From: DASSFZ01 sp035693785
GTDB lineage: Bacteria > Chloroflexota > Anaerolineae > Fen-1058
NCBI GenBank assembly: GCA_035693785.1
Contig: DASSFZ010000087.1
Span: 1-17,890 of the forward strand
Direction: 5' to 3'
Length of the DNA stretch: 17,890 nt
This document shows, one piece after another, positions 1-6,739 of this stretch; position 1 is the stretch's first letter, and the number at the start of each line of letters is the position of its first letter. Under the pieces are notes generated by a model. It saw nothing but the letters and a program-made list of their open reading frames with translations, had not been told where the DNA came from and did no database searches. Position numbers and translations under genes: made by a program.

Positions 1-1617
1 CTCCAGCACCAGCGCCTCGTATGGATACAGCGTCACCTCCCCGGCAACTTTCATTCCCTCGCCACTGTGCGTGACGGTCGACAGCAGCACCCGCCACTCG
101 CTGTCGCCAGCCAGCCTGGCGTCGAATCGAGCCTCTCCAGCGGCAAAGTTCAAGCATACCAGCGCCGCCTGTCCCTCGTGCTCGCGCAGATAGGCCATCA
201 CGGCGCGCGGGCGCTCGATCAGCGCTCGATACGATCCGCGTTGCAGCGCGGGCGTGGCACGGCGCAGTGCAATCAGCCGGCGATAGAGATTGAGCAGCGA
301 ATCGGGATCGGCCCGCTCGCGCTCGACGTTGATCTGATCGACATCGCGGCTCAGGCGCATCCACGGCTTGCCGGTAGTGAACTCGGCATTCGGCGTGGCA
401 TCCCACTGCATCGGCGTGCGGCAGCCGTCGCGGCCTCCGTAGAACGGCCAGTAGCGCCTGCCGGGCGGATCGACGATCTCGGCGCGTGGGATCCTGGCCT
501 GGCGCAGGCCGATCTCCTCGCCGTAGTACAGGAACGGCGTGCCGCGCAGCGTGAGCAGCAAGGTCGCGGCGACTTTGGCGCGCGCGTCGCCCTCGGCGCC
601 CGATCCCCAGCGGCTGATGTGTCTCACGCCGTCGTGGTTGCTCAGCACCCAGCACGGCCACGCGCTTTCGGGCAGCCGCGCCTCGTAGTCGACGATGGCG
701 CGCTGGACGGCGCGAGGGCTCCACGGCAGGTCAAGCAGGCTGAAGTTGAATGCGAGATGCAGCTCGTCGTCCCCGTTCCCGTAGTACGTGTGCGCCACGT
801 CGGCGTTCACTTCGCCGACGGCCATGCGTTCGGGATACGCATCGAGCAGCGCACGGAACTCTCTCCAGAGCGCGTGCGTCTCGGGCAGGTTCTCGTGGTG
901 GAAGTGATACTGGCGCTCGTAGCCGCGCCGTCCGAGCTTGCGCGGGTTGTCGGGCAGATCGGGATGCTTCACCAGCATGTGCGCCACGTCGAGCCGGAAA
1001 CCGTCGACGCCGCGATCCAGCCAGAAGCGCCAAACATCGAACATGGCCTGCTTCACCTCGGGATTGCGCCAGTTCAAGTCGGGCTGGCCAGGATCGAACA
1101 AGTGCAGGTAATACTGGCCGGTCCTCGCGTCGAATTCCCACGCGCTGCCGCCGAAGACCGAGGCCCAGTTGTTCGGCGGCCCCCCTCTGCGCTCCCCCCG
1201 CAGGCGGGGGGAGATGGAGGGGGGTCTCCAGATGTACCAGTCGCGCCTGGGATTGTCGCGGCTGGCGCGAGACTCGACAAACCATGGATGCTCGTCGGAC
1301 GTGTGGTTCATCACCATGTCCATGACGACGTGGATGTCGCGCGCATGCGCCTCGCGCAGCAGGTCGTCGAAGTCGGACAGCGTGCCGAAAACCGGATCGA
1401 CGCCGTAGTAGTCGCTCACGTCGTAGCCGAAGTCTTTCATCGGCGAAGGGTAGATCGGGCTGAGCCAGATGGCGTCGACGCCCAGCTCACGCAGGTAATC
1501 GAGTTTGGAAATGACACCCGGCAGATCGCCGATGCCATCGCCGTTCGAGTCGGCGAACGAGCGCGGATAGATCTGGTAGATGACGCCGCCGCGCCACCAC
1601 AGCTTGCCATGCGCCAT
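1..1617 (-). CDS. GH13 alpha-glucosidase, oligo-1,6-glucosidase type (3' end outside window)
   Basis: Hydrolyses alpha-glucosidic bonds of short malto- or isomalto-oligosaccharides. No signal peptide is seen, so it is probably cytoplasmic. 539 codons are present without a stop; family members are usually about 540-560 residues, so little is missing. The N-terminus has the typical WWRGGVIYQIYPRSF opening. Conserved GH13 regions are DMVMNHTS (about 100-107), GFRLDVAHML (nucleophile D210), VGEVN (acid/base E269) and VLSNHDGVRH (transition-state D329); QPDLNW is also present. Val211 after the nucleophile is the residue associated with alpha-1,6 (isomaltose) preference in this family, so I favour oligo-1,6-glucosidase over maltase; this is inference. 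A proline/arginine-rich insertion at about 131-145 comes from a palindromic repeat. The ATG at 1617 follows a weak GGGGA site. It is divergent from the gene at 1691. Confidence 0.93.
   Translation of the reverse strand, partial: MAHGKLWWRGGVIYQIYPRSFADSNGDGIGDLPGVISKLDYLRELGVDAIWLSPIYPSPMKDFGYDVSDYYGVDPVFGTLSDFDDLLREAHARDIHVVMDMVMNHTSDEHPWFVESRASRDNPRRDWYIWRPPSISPRLRGERRGGPPNNWASVFGGSAWEFDARTGQYYLHLFDPGQPDLNWRNPEVKQAMFDVWRFWLDRGVDGFRLDVAHMLVKHPDLPDNPRKLGRRGYERQYHFHHENLPETHALWREFRALLDAYPERMAVGEVNADVAHTYYGNGDDELHLAFNFSLLDLPWSPRAVQRAIVDYEARLPESAWPCWVLSNHDGVRHISRWGSGAEGDARAKVAATLLLTLRGTPFLYYGEEIGLRQARIPRAEIVDPPGRRYWPFYGGRDGCRTPMQWDATPNAEFTTGKPWMRLSRDVDQINVERERADPDSLLNLYRRLIALRRATPALQRGSYRALIERPRAVMAYLREHEGQAALVCLNFAAGEARFDARLAGDSEWRVLLSTVTHSGEGMKVAGEVTLYPYEALVLE
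1180..1228. repeat. GC-rich palindromic element inserted in frame in the GH13 gene
   Basis: An imperfect inverted repeat: a C6-TCTGCGCTC-C6-GC arm faces a GC-G6-AGATGGA-G6 arm across a short AG loop. It replaces the usual short 'WRDP...GGPPNNW' loop of GH13 enzymes and is read as RPPSISPRLRGERRGG, roughly eight residues longer than usual. The frame stays open and the flanking motifs are intact, so the enzyme may tolerate it. The opposite strand contains the 'CCCCTC...' sequence often seen in dispersed palindromes of high-GC genomes. Confidence 0.75.
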
Positions 1618-1652
1618 GATAAGATCCCCGTGGAAGATTTCGTTGGACGCCG

Positions 1653-1681
1653 AGTATAACAGCAGGCCGCGAACGCGCAAA
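1653..1681 (-). promoter_or_regulatory. Extended -10 promoter for the GH13 gene
   Basis: On the minus strand TGTTATACT (1661-1653) is a TGn-extended -10 box. A weak -35 (TTTGCG, 1681-1676) lies 17 bases upstream. The start codon at 1617 lies about 36 bases beyond the -10. Confidence 0.5.
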
Positions 1682-1690
1682 GGAGGAGCG

Positions 1691-2200
1691 ATGAGCGATC
1701 CGATAACCCGATCTGCCGAACGCTTACGGAGCGCCAGATCGATCCTGGCCGAGCTGCGCCTCATGGAGCGCTGGGCGGTATACGGCACGCCGATCCTCGT
1801 CGGCGCCGTCGCCTACGAGCTGGTCGTCGCGCCGGACATCGACATCGAGGTGTACTGCGACGGGCCACGCATCGAGGATGGATTCGAGATAGTGCGCGAC
1901 TGCGCGCTGCTGCCGGGCGTGAAGAAGGCGCGCTTCGCGAACGAGCTACATGGGCCGGATCAGGGGCTGTACTGGCAATTACGCTATCTGCACGACGATG
2001 GGCAAGTGTGGAAGTTCGACATGTGGTCGCTGCGGCGTGATCATCCGGGGCCGGTCGCGCGCGACCTGCGCCATATCGCCTCGTTCTGTTGCTCACGTTC
2101 CGCGCGTGCCTCAGCGACCAGGTCACCGGGGTACACTCCCCGCTCGCGGTTAGCTTCACGCATCTGTCCCAGGCGACCCAGGGCTTGTTTCCACTGTTGA
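1691..2200 (+). pseudogene. Nucleotidyltransferase-like protein, apparently 3'-truncated
   Basis: Starts at ATG 1691 behind AGGAGG (1681-1686). About the first 125 residues read as a real protein: a helical start, then VYGTPILVGAVAYEL and PDIDIEVYCDG, then WKFDMWSLRRDHPGP. The 'G-S/T ... hydrophobic ... PDIDIEV' pattern resembles the nucleotidyltransferase fold, with the acidic DID as the metal-binding pair; this is a weak fold inference and I cannot name the family. After about position 2070 the frame continues to a stop at 2198-2200 only as the antisense of the antitoxin-like gene on the other strand (Cys/Arg/Pro-rich, no family character). I therefore think the true C-terminal part has been lost by a deletion or insertion. 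It might still be translated as a 169-residue chimera. Confidence 0.55.
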
Positions 2201-2346
2201 TTGGTCTGCGCACGCTGGGTGAGTCCCCACTCAATCATTTCTCGTAAGACCTCGGATATGCTGCGTCCCTCGCGCCTGGCAATCCTGGCCAACGCGCGAC
2301 GCTGCGCAGGCTTCAAGAGTACCTGCACTCTTTCTAAAGCTGCCAT
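2041..2346 (-). CDS. Ribbon-helix-helix antitoxin-like protein, orphan
   Basis: 101 residues from ATG 2346, chosen because GGAGG lies five bases upstream; the TTG at 2358 precedes that site. The N-terminus ERVQVLL can form the DNA-binding strand, followed by helix KPAQRRALARIARREG and helix SISEVLREMIEWGL, the usual ribbon-helix-helix order of type II antitoxins. The charged C-terminal half (QMREANRERGVYPGDLVAEA, then EREQQNEAIW) resembles the toxin-binding tail of antitoxins that precede PIN-domain toxins. No toxin follows: the frame ends inside the convergent truncated gene, and the last 10 residues (RRSRATGPG region) look like read-through into it. Expected role: DNA-binding autoregulator and toxin neutraliser, here probably a remnant. 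Confidence 0.72.
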   Translation of the reverse strand: MAALERVQVLLKPAQRRALARIARREGRSISEVLREMIEWGLTQRAQTNQQWKQALGRLGQMREANRERGVYPGDLVAEARAEREQQNEAIWRRSRATGPG

Positions 2347-2374
2347 GTTCGCCTCCAAACGAGATTATGCACAC

Positions 2375-2473
2375 TTATATACACACCGTCAATATCCGCG
2401 CGTTGGGCAACTCGCCGGTCTTCGGCCATCTCCCCAATTTGCGCTCGTAGAGGTGTAAATACTCAGCCGTCAT
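2375..2473 (-). CDS. Possible 32-residue leader or gene remnant upstream of the antitoxin
   Basis: ATG 2473 lies behind GGGGG and opens a frame starting MTAEYLHLYERKLGRWPKTG and ending at TAA 2375, 29 bases before the antitoxin start. Composition is protein-like, but I recognise no family. It may be the N-terminal stub of a lost gene, a small leader, or chance. Confidence 0.22.
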   Translation of the reverse strand: MTAEYLHLYERKLGRWPKTGELPNARILTVCI

Positions 2474-2581
2474 TGTGAGTCCCCCATGGCAAAACGCGCC
2501 ATCCGGTACGGCAGAAACTGGCGTGCCGCCGACGATCGGCGCCAAGCATCTCGACCCCGGCACGCCGCGCGCCGGTCAGAC

Positions 2582-2714
2582 GAGAGATTCCTCACTACGT
2601 TCGGAATGACACCGGCAGACGTGTCATGTCGAGGAGGAACGACGAGGCATCTCTACTCCGGCGCGCCACGCTCGCCGGCCGGAGGAGAGATTCCTCACTA
2701 CGTTCGGAATGACA
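2582..2714. repeat. Two identical 30-bp direct repeats with related spacer
   Basis: Positions 2582-2611 and 2685-2714 are identical (GAGAGATTCCTCACTACG... ending GGAATGACA). The 73-bp spacer holds another repeat-like string (TGTCATGTCGAGGAGGAACG, 2622-2641). This forms part of the gene-free interval 2347-2774; apart from these repeats and the small frame at 2375-2473 I see nothing coding there. Confidence 0.85.
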
Positions 2715-2736
2715 TTTTTGAAGTTTGGAGTTTGAA

Positions 2737-2761
2737 GCCTGCCCTGAGCGAAGTCGAAGGG
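2737..2761. repeat. 25-bp dispersed repeat GCCTGCCCTGAGC...TCGAAGGG, copy 1
   Basis: The same 25-base pattern recurs at 16757-16781 (differing by two bases in the middle) and in shorter form at 15981-16003. This copy lies just beyond the stop codon of the histidine kinase, flanked by GTTTGGAGTTTGA-like microrepeats. Confidence 0.8.
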
Positions 2762-2774
2762 TTGGGAGTTTGAG

Positions 2775-4886
2775 TCAATCGTGTGGCAATTCGATGACGA
2801 CCTGCGTCCCCCCACCCTCTCGATCCGACACGCCGAGCGTGCCGCCGACGACGGCGAGCATCGCGCTGTGAAAGATGAGGCCGCTTCCCGTGCCGCCTGT
2901 GTCGCCATCCTCGGCATCGACTGAATAGCCCGCCGTGTTCTTTCGCCCCACCCCGTCGTCGCCAATGACAACCCGCAAGCCGGAGGAGCTGTCGCCGGAC
3001 GAGCCGGCGACCGATACGTCGAGTCGCAGCTTGCGGCCCGGATCGTCGCCGCGCGCGTGCCGGGCCGCGTTGCGGATCACTTCCTGCGCCGCGTAGAAGA
3101 TCACTTCGCCCACGAAAAGTGGGAGCCGGCGCGCCCGCTCGGTCGCGACCGGATCGGCCTGCCAGTCGATCGCGTCGAAGCTGTCGCGGAAGTCGTGCGC
3201 CAGCGCGCTGTGCAGCGCGGCGACGCAGCCCTCGCTTTCGAGCCGCGCTGGCGCGGCGGTGCTCATCTCGCGCACCAGCGCCGACAGTCGCTGATGCGTC
3301 TGCGTCAGCTCGCCCGCGATCTCGTCGAGCGGCTCTTCCCCGCCGCCGGGCTTCCGCCGCAGCGATTCGAGGCGCAGGAGCGCGAGATGGATCTGCGGCA
3401 GAAGATCGTCGTGCAGGACGCGCTTGTGCCGCGCGCTCATCACCTGAACCTCGGCGATGCGCTGCCGCAGCAGGCTCATCGCGACGCGCGCCAGTTGCTC
3501 GCCGGCGAGCGCGTCGAGGATGCGCCCGGCGCAGGCCGCCGCCACCTGCAGTTCCTGCGAGGTATATTCCGCGCCGTTCAATTTGGGACCGAGGATCAGG
3601 CGTCCGAGCGGGCCGCGCGAATCGAAGAGCGGCCACGCCCAGTGGTCGGCGTCGAGCCGTGACCAGTCTGCCGGGTTGGGCGCCGGCAGCGACAGAACGG
3701 CGTCGTGCTCGGGCCGCCACGCGTAATCGAAGCGGCGCGGGCGCTGCCCGGCGTCGAGAGAACCGGGCGCGACCGGCGCCGGCGCATCGAAAAGCAGGCA
3801 GGCGCGCTCGGCCTGCAGCGCGTCGCGGCACAGCGCGGTGAAAAGCTGGCGCGCTTCGCCCCAACTGTCGCCGGCGCCAGGCGACAGCAGCCGATTCTCC
3901 AGGTGCAGGCTGGTCACGAAAGGGCGCAGCCGCTCCAGGAACGCCTGCCGCTCGACGTGCTGCCGCCAGTTGAACATGGCGTAGGCGAATACGGCGAGCA
4001 TCGTCGTCGCCATCAAGCCGTAGATCGGGCGGATCGGCGCGTTGAACAGAAGGGCGACGAAGAACGAGCCGACGAACAGGATGAGCACGACGTTCGGCCA
4101 GCGCTCGAAGAAGCCCTGGCTCGACTGCACGCGCTCGAGCAGGATGTTGTGCGCCATGACGACGCGGCCGAGCAAGGCGATGGCCAGGGCGATGAAGCCG
4201 GTCACGACGATGTCGGCTGAGAAGAACTCGAATATCAAATCGAGCGTCAGGTTGTCCGGTGGAATAATGTGCGGGATGATAGCATACGCCGTGTAGGCGA
4301 AGGCAATCACGGCCAGCACGAGCATCGCCGCCGCGCCGATCAGCCAGGGCCGGGCGCGGCGGAAGCGGTCGGGGGTGAGCGCTCGCCGGCGCAGCGCGAC
4401 GAGCGGCAAGGTGAAGCACAGGAACAGGTAGGGGACGTACGCCCAGGCTATCGAAGGCTTGAGGTTCGGCGCGGAGATGAATTCGTAGTAGGGCGGCACC
4501 GGCTCGACGACGAACAGGAGGAGCGCCATCGCCACCGCTGCAAGCGTCAGGATGCGCCGAATCCAGCGGCCCGTCGCCGGGTCGCCCGCGTAGTAGTAAA
4601 TCGACAGGCCCCACATGTACGGCGCGGCGACGGCCACCACCCACATGATCGGCCACACGACGGTCACGCCGGTGCCGATCGCCGCCGCGATGATCAAGGT
4701 GTGCCCCGCGAAGAAGATCGCGCCGAGCAGCAGCCCGGCTCCACCGGCGATCGTCACAGGACGGCCTCGATTGCCGGTGAGCAGCACCGTCAGGCCGAGC
4801 CACAGCAAGGCGGCGGCGTTGAACAGCGACAGCGCGTGCGCGCTGATCAACAGGAGGAAGTCGAGCAGGATTTCGAAGCGGGACAC
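2775..4886 (-). CDS. Multi-helix membrane sensor histidine kinase (NarL/DesK-partner type)
   Basis: 703 residues from GTG 4886. Roughly the first 310 residues contain about nine hydrophobic segments (from FEILLDFLLLISAHALSLF to TTMLAVFAYAMF), a membrane sensor module rather than a periplasmic domain. A cytoplasmic GAF-like region (about 335-475) follows, with a short link to the kinase core. The phospho-acceptor is probably H492 in KRVLHDDLLPQIH, a HisKA_3-like H-box. The ATPase domain shows an N-box (EVIRNAARHA, N606), DDGVGRK (about 643-649) and GTGSGL (665-670). Last gene of a three-gene operon: GTG lies three bases after the stop of the membrane protein, with GAGG of that gene's end as ribosome site. 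Partner regulator is the product of 5386-6123. Confidence 0.93.
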   Translation of the reverse strand: MSRFEILLDFLLLISAHALSLFNAAALLWLGLTVLLTGNRGRPVTIAGGAGLLLGAIFFAGHTLIIAAAIGTGVTVVWPIMWVVAVAAPYMWGLSIYYYAGDPATGRWIRRILTLAAVAMALLLFVVEPVPPYYEFISAPNLKPSIAWAYVPYLFLCFTLPLVALRRRALTPDRFRRARPWLIGAAAMLVLAVIAFAYTAYAIIPHIIPPDNLTLDLIFEFFSADIVVTGFIALAIALLGRVVMAHNILLERVQSSQGFFERWPNVVLILFVGSFFVALLFNAPIRPIYGLMATTMLAVFAYAMFNWRQHVERQAFLERLRPFVTSLHLENRLLSPGAGDSWGEARQLFTALCRDALQAERACLLFDAPAPVAPGSLDAGQRPRRFDYAWRPEHDAVLSLPAPNPADWSRLDADHWAWPLFDSRGPLGRLILGPKLNGAEYTSQELQVAAACAGRILDALAGEQLARVAMSLLRQRIAEVQVMSARHKRVLHDDLLPQIHLALLRLESLRRKPGGGEEPLDEIAGELTQTHQRLSALVREMSTAAPARLESEGCVAALHSALAHDFRDSFDAIDWQADPVATERARRLPLFVGEVIFYAAQEVIRNAARHARGDDPGRKLRLDVSVAGSSGDSSSGLRVVIGDDGVGRKNTAGYSVDAEDGDTGGTGSGLIFHSAMLAVVGGTLGVSDREGGGTQVVIELPHD

Positions 4887-4889
4887 CGC

Positions 4890-5384
4890 TCAAGCCTCAG
4901 GGGCCATCTGACGAACCGCCCGGCGCGCGAGCCACAGCGGCACGATCCCAATAACCCCAAACGACGCGTCGAGCAGTTGCCAGCCGAAGGGTATTCCACG
5001 CAGCGGGCCGAAGACGAGCACGGTCGGGATGACGAGCGCGCAGGCGATCATGCCCCACTCGATGACCCACACGTTGCGCGCCGGATCGCGAATCGGGCCC
5101 AGGAAGACGATCGCGATGACGATGTGGGCGAAGGCCAGCCAGTCCGTTCCGTAGGCGACGAACGGATAGTCCGTGTACGTCTCGACGAGGCCGCGATGCA
5201 CAAAGGCAAGCCAATCGACGAGTCCGGGGATAGCGTGCGCCATGCTCGACGGGTCGTCGACGAAAATGCGCTTGAGGACGTCGATTTCCCACCGCAGTGG
5301 GAACGCAGTAATCCCGCTCACGACCAGCCCACCGACGAAGAGGGCGAGGAGGAGTCTCACGCGCGTAAGCTGACGAGGATTCAT
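4890..5384 (-). CDS. Small four-helix membrane protein between regulator and kinase
   Basis: 164 residues starting at ATG 5384, one base after the regulator's TGA (5388-5386); no separate ribosome site is visible, so translation is probably coupled. Hydrophobic segments lie near residues 10-27, 80-95, 108-130 and 138-155. Between the first two is a 50-residue loop containing GLVDWLAFVHRGLVETYTDY. Conserved-looking motifs are YGTDWLAFAHI, GPIRDPARNVWVIEWGMI and GPLRGIPFGWQLLDASFG. The last resembles a family of uncharacterised bacterial membrane proteins that I recall from memory only. Its position inside a regulator-kinase operon suggests that it senses or transmits the signal to the kinase membrane module, or is a target; this is inference. 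Confidence 0.85.
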   Translation of the reverse strand: MNPRQLTRVRLLLALFVGGLVVSGITAFPLRWEIDVLKRIFVDDPSSMAHAIPGLVDWLAFVHRGLVETYTDYPFVAYGTDWLAFAHIVIAIVFLGPIRDPARNVWVIEWGMIACALVIPTVLVFGPLRGIPFGWQLLDASFGVIGIVPLWLARRAVRQMAPEA

Positions 5385-5385
5385 G

Positions 5386-6123
5386 TCAACTGTAGAGCGG
5401 CACCCAGTCGCCGCGCGCGTCACGCACGAGCGGCGTGCCGGTCTCGTCCCACACGATCATCCGGCCGGTATTGTAGATTAACGTGGCCCTCGCGCGGGCG
5501 GTCTTCTCGTCCTCGGCCGTGTTCGCCAATCCCCACGCCGCGTAAACCTGGCCGTTGGTGCGGCTGACGGCGCGCCGATCGCGGAAGCCGAGACGCGCCG
5601 CGATCTGCTCGTTCGTCATGCCCTGCGCCAGCAGGCGGATGACCTCGCGCTCGTTCGGTTCGAGCAGGTCGAGCGGCGAGTCTTCGTCCTTCAGGCGCAC
5701 TTCCTGCACGCGCTGCTCGATCTCGGGATCGACGAAACTGCGCCCGGCGATCGCATCGCGCAGCAGCGGCACGATCATGTGCGGCAGCAGGTAGTTGCTC
5801 TTGCGGACGTAGGCGTAGTGGGTGAGGATGCCCGAGGCGAGGAAATCGCGGTAAAAGCGCTCGTCGTCTTGAATCGAGTAGAAGACGACCGGCAGGCGCG
5901 GGATCTCGCGCCGGATGGCGACGGCGGCCTGCACGCCGTTCATCGCTCCGGCGAGCTGGACGTCCATGAGGATCGCGTCGGGCGGGTCGGCCGCCGCCAG
6001 CGATACGGCCTCTTCGCCCGTGCTCGTTTCGGCCATCACCGACACCTGGCCGGTGTCTTCCAGGCCCGACTTCACCGCGCGGCGCAGCGCCTGGTTATCT
6101 TCGACGAGGAGCAAACGAATCAT
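5386..6123 (-). CDS. Response regulator, receiver plus LuxR-like helix-turn-helix with C-terminal extension
   Basis: 245 residues from ATG 6123. The receiver domain (1-125) has E8/D9, phospho-acceptor D54 (ILMDVQL), S83 and K108 (YVRKSNY). The C-terminal half has LEPNEREVIRLLAQGMTNEQ, then IAARLGF, the start of a LuxR/NarL helix-turn-helix. The following recognition segment is unusual (RDRRAVSRTNGQVYAAWGLA), and about 45 further residues run to WDETGTPLVRDARGDWVPLY. First gene of the operon with the membrane protein and sensor kinase, so it is presumably phosphorylated by that kinase. A sigma70 promoter lies at 6187-6215, leaving a leader of about 57 bases without a clear Shine-Dalgarno. Confidence 0.93.
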   Translation of the reverse strand: MIRLLLVEDNQALRRAVKSGLEDTGQVSVMAETSTGEEAVSLAAADPPDAILMDVQLAGAMNGVQAAVAIRREIPRLPVVFYSIQDDERFYRDFLASGILTHYAYVRKSNYLLPHMIVPLLRDAIAGRSFVDPEIEQRVQEVRLKDEDSPLDLLEPNEREVIRLLAQGMTNEQIAARLGFRDRRAVSRTNGQVYAAWGLANTAEDEKTARARATLIYNTGRMIVWDETGTPLVRDARGDWVPLYS

Positions 6124-6186
6124 GGCGACTGTGCACGAATTTGCGCGGATGCCACGTTTAATAGACGGGATTCAGACAACAAAGAT

Positions 6187-6215
6187 ATTATCCGGTCGCA
6201 ATGAGTGGCTGTCAA
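6187..6215 (-). promoter_or_regulatory. Sigma70 promoter of the two-component operon
   Basis: Minus strand: TTGACA (6215-6210), 17-base spacer, GATAAT (6192-6187). This is the best consensus match in the window. It lies 64 bases upstream of the regulator start. Confidence 0.8.
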
Positions 6216-6321
6216 GCACGTGAGTGCAGGCTGAGCATGACGCAGGGCCTTCGTGGAGAGCGCGAGTCAGGTTACATTGGAGTCGGTTAGCGTGTTCGCC
6301 CGATCTCGCTGGAGGTGCGGC

Positions 6322-6465
6322 ATGGACATTTTCTTATGGCTGTTGATCGCGATCCTGGTCCTGGTTCCGGGGAAGGCGGTGGAGCGCGCCGCCGGCTTCG
6401 ACACGGTGCGCAGCCTGGCGCTGCTGCTGGGAGTGCTATACCTGATCACTCAGGCCTCAGACTGA
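6322..6465 (+). CDS. Small membrane protein, 47 residues
   Basis: ATG 6322 follows GGAGG with a six-base spacer (GGAGGTGCGGCATG). There are two hydrophobic segments, IFLWLLIAILVLVP and SLALLLGVLYLIT, joined by a short polar turn (GKAVERAAGFDTVR). The composition and ribosome site support a real gene, but I do not recognise a family. It is divergent from the two-component operon and on the same strand as the next membrane protein, 274 bases away. A weak promoter (TTCGTG, 17 bases, TACATT) may lie near 6250-6278. Confidence 0.6.
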   Translation: MDIFLWLLIAILVLVPGKAVERAAGFDTVRSLALLLGVLYLITQASD

Positions 6466-6578
6466 CCGGGTGATGAAGATAATAGTCAGCACAGAGGTCA
6501 CAGACCCCGACTTGCATTGGGAAGTTGAATCTCGGCAATCCCACCACCTGCGACATAAATGTTGTCAAGGTGGAACTT

Positions 6579-6598
6579 GAGGTATCTTTTTATACCCC
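6579..6598. promoter_or_regulatory. GAGGTAT-CTTTTT-ATACCCC inverted repeat
   Basis: Seven-base arms with one G-T mismatch around a T-rich loop, in the 274-base gap between two membrane-protein genes and upstream of an extended -10. It could be an operator or a weak hairpin. Otherwise the gap 6466-6739 shows no gene. Confidence 0.3.
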
Positions 6599-6623
6599 AC
6601 CGCGCCAGCACAGCGGCGGCATC

Positions 6624-6632
6624 TGCTATACT
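6624..6632 (+). promoter_or_regulatory. Extended -10 box upstream of the 6740 gene
   Basis: TGCTATACT is a TGn-extended -10. No good -35 lies 17 bases upstream (GCCAGC). The implied leader is about 100 bases. Confidence 0.4.
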
Positions 6633-6739
6633 ACGGCATATGATTTCTGATCAGCACCTGCTCCCCGACAACCGTCATCCGCTCAAGGAGATGGCTTCCG
6701 TATCCCATACCCTTTCCCCGGTGAGAAGAGGAGCGACCT

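Noticed and set aside
67..1659. 530-codon open frame on the plus strand
   Set aside because: It is the antisense of the GH13 gene, whose catalytic motifs are unmistakable; the plus-strand product has no family character and arises from high GC.
2582..2714. Direct repeats as a CRISPR array
   Set aside because: Only two copies, a 73-bp spacer that itself contains another repeat, and no cas genes.
2698..4893. 731-codon minus-strand frame overlapping the kinase
   Set aside because: It is the +1 shadow of the histidine kinase: Arg/Ala/Pro-rich throughout, with no motif, while the other frame has complete H, N and G boxes.
4269..5567. 432-codon plus-strand frame rich in Arg, Asp and Gln
   Set aside because: Antisense of the kinase N-terminus and the membrane protein; composition follows the complement of hydrophobic codons.
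6466..6739. Possible tRNA or small RNA in the gap between membrane-protein genes
   Set aside because: No cloverleaf or T-loop sequence could be found; only a short inverted repeat and an extended -10.
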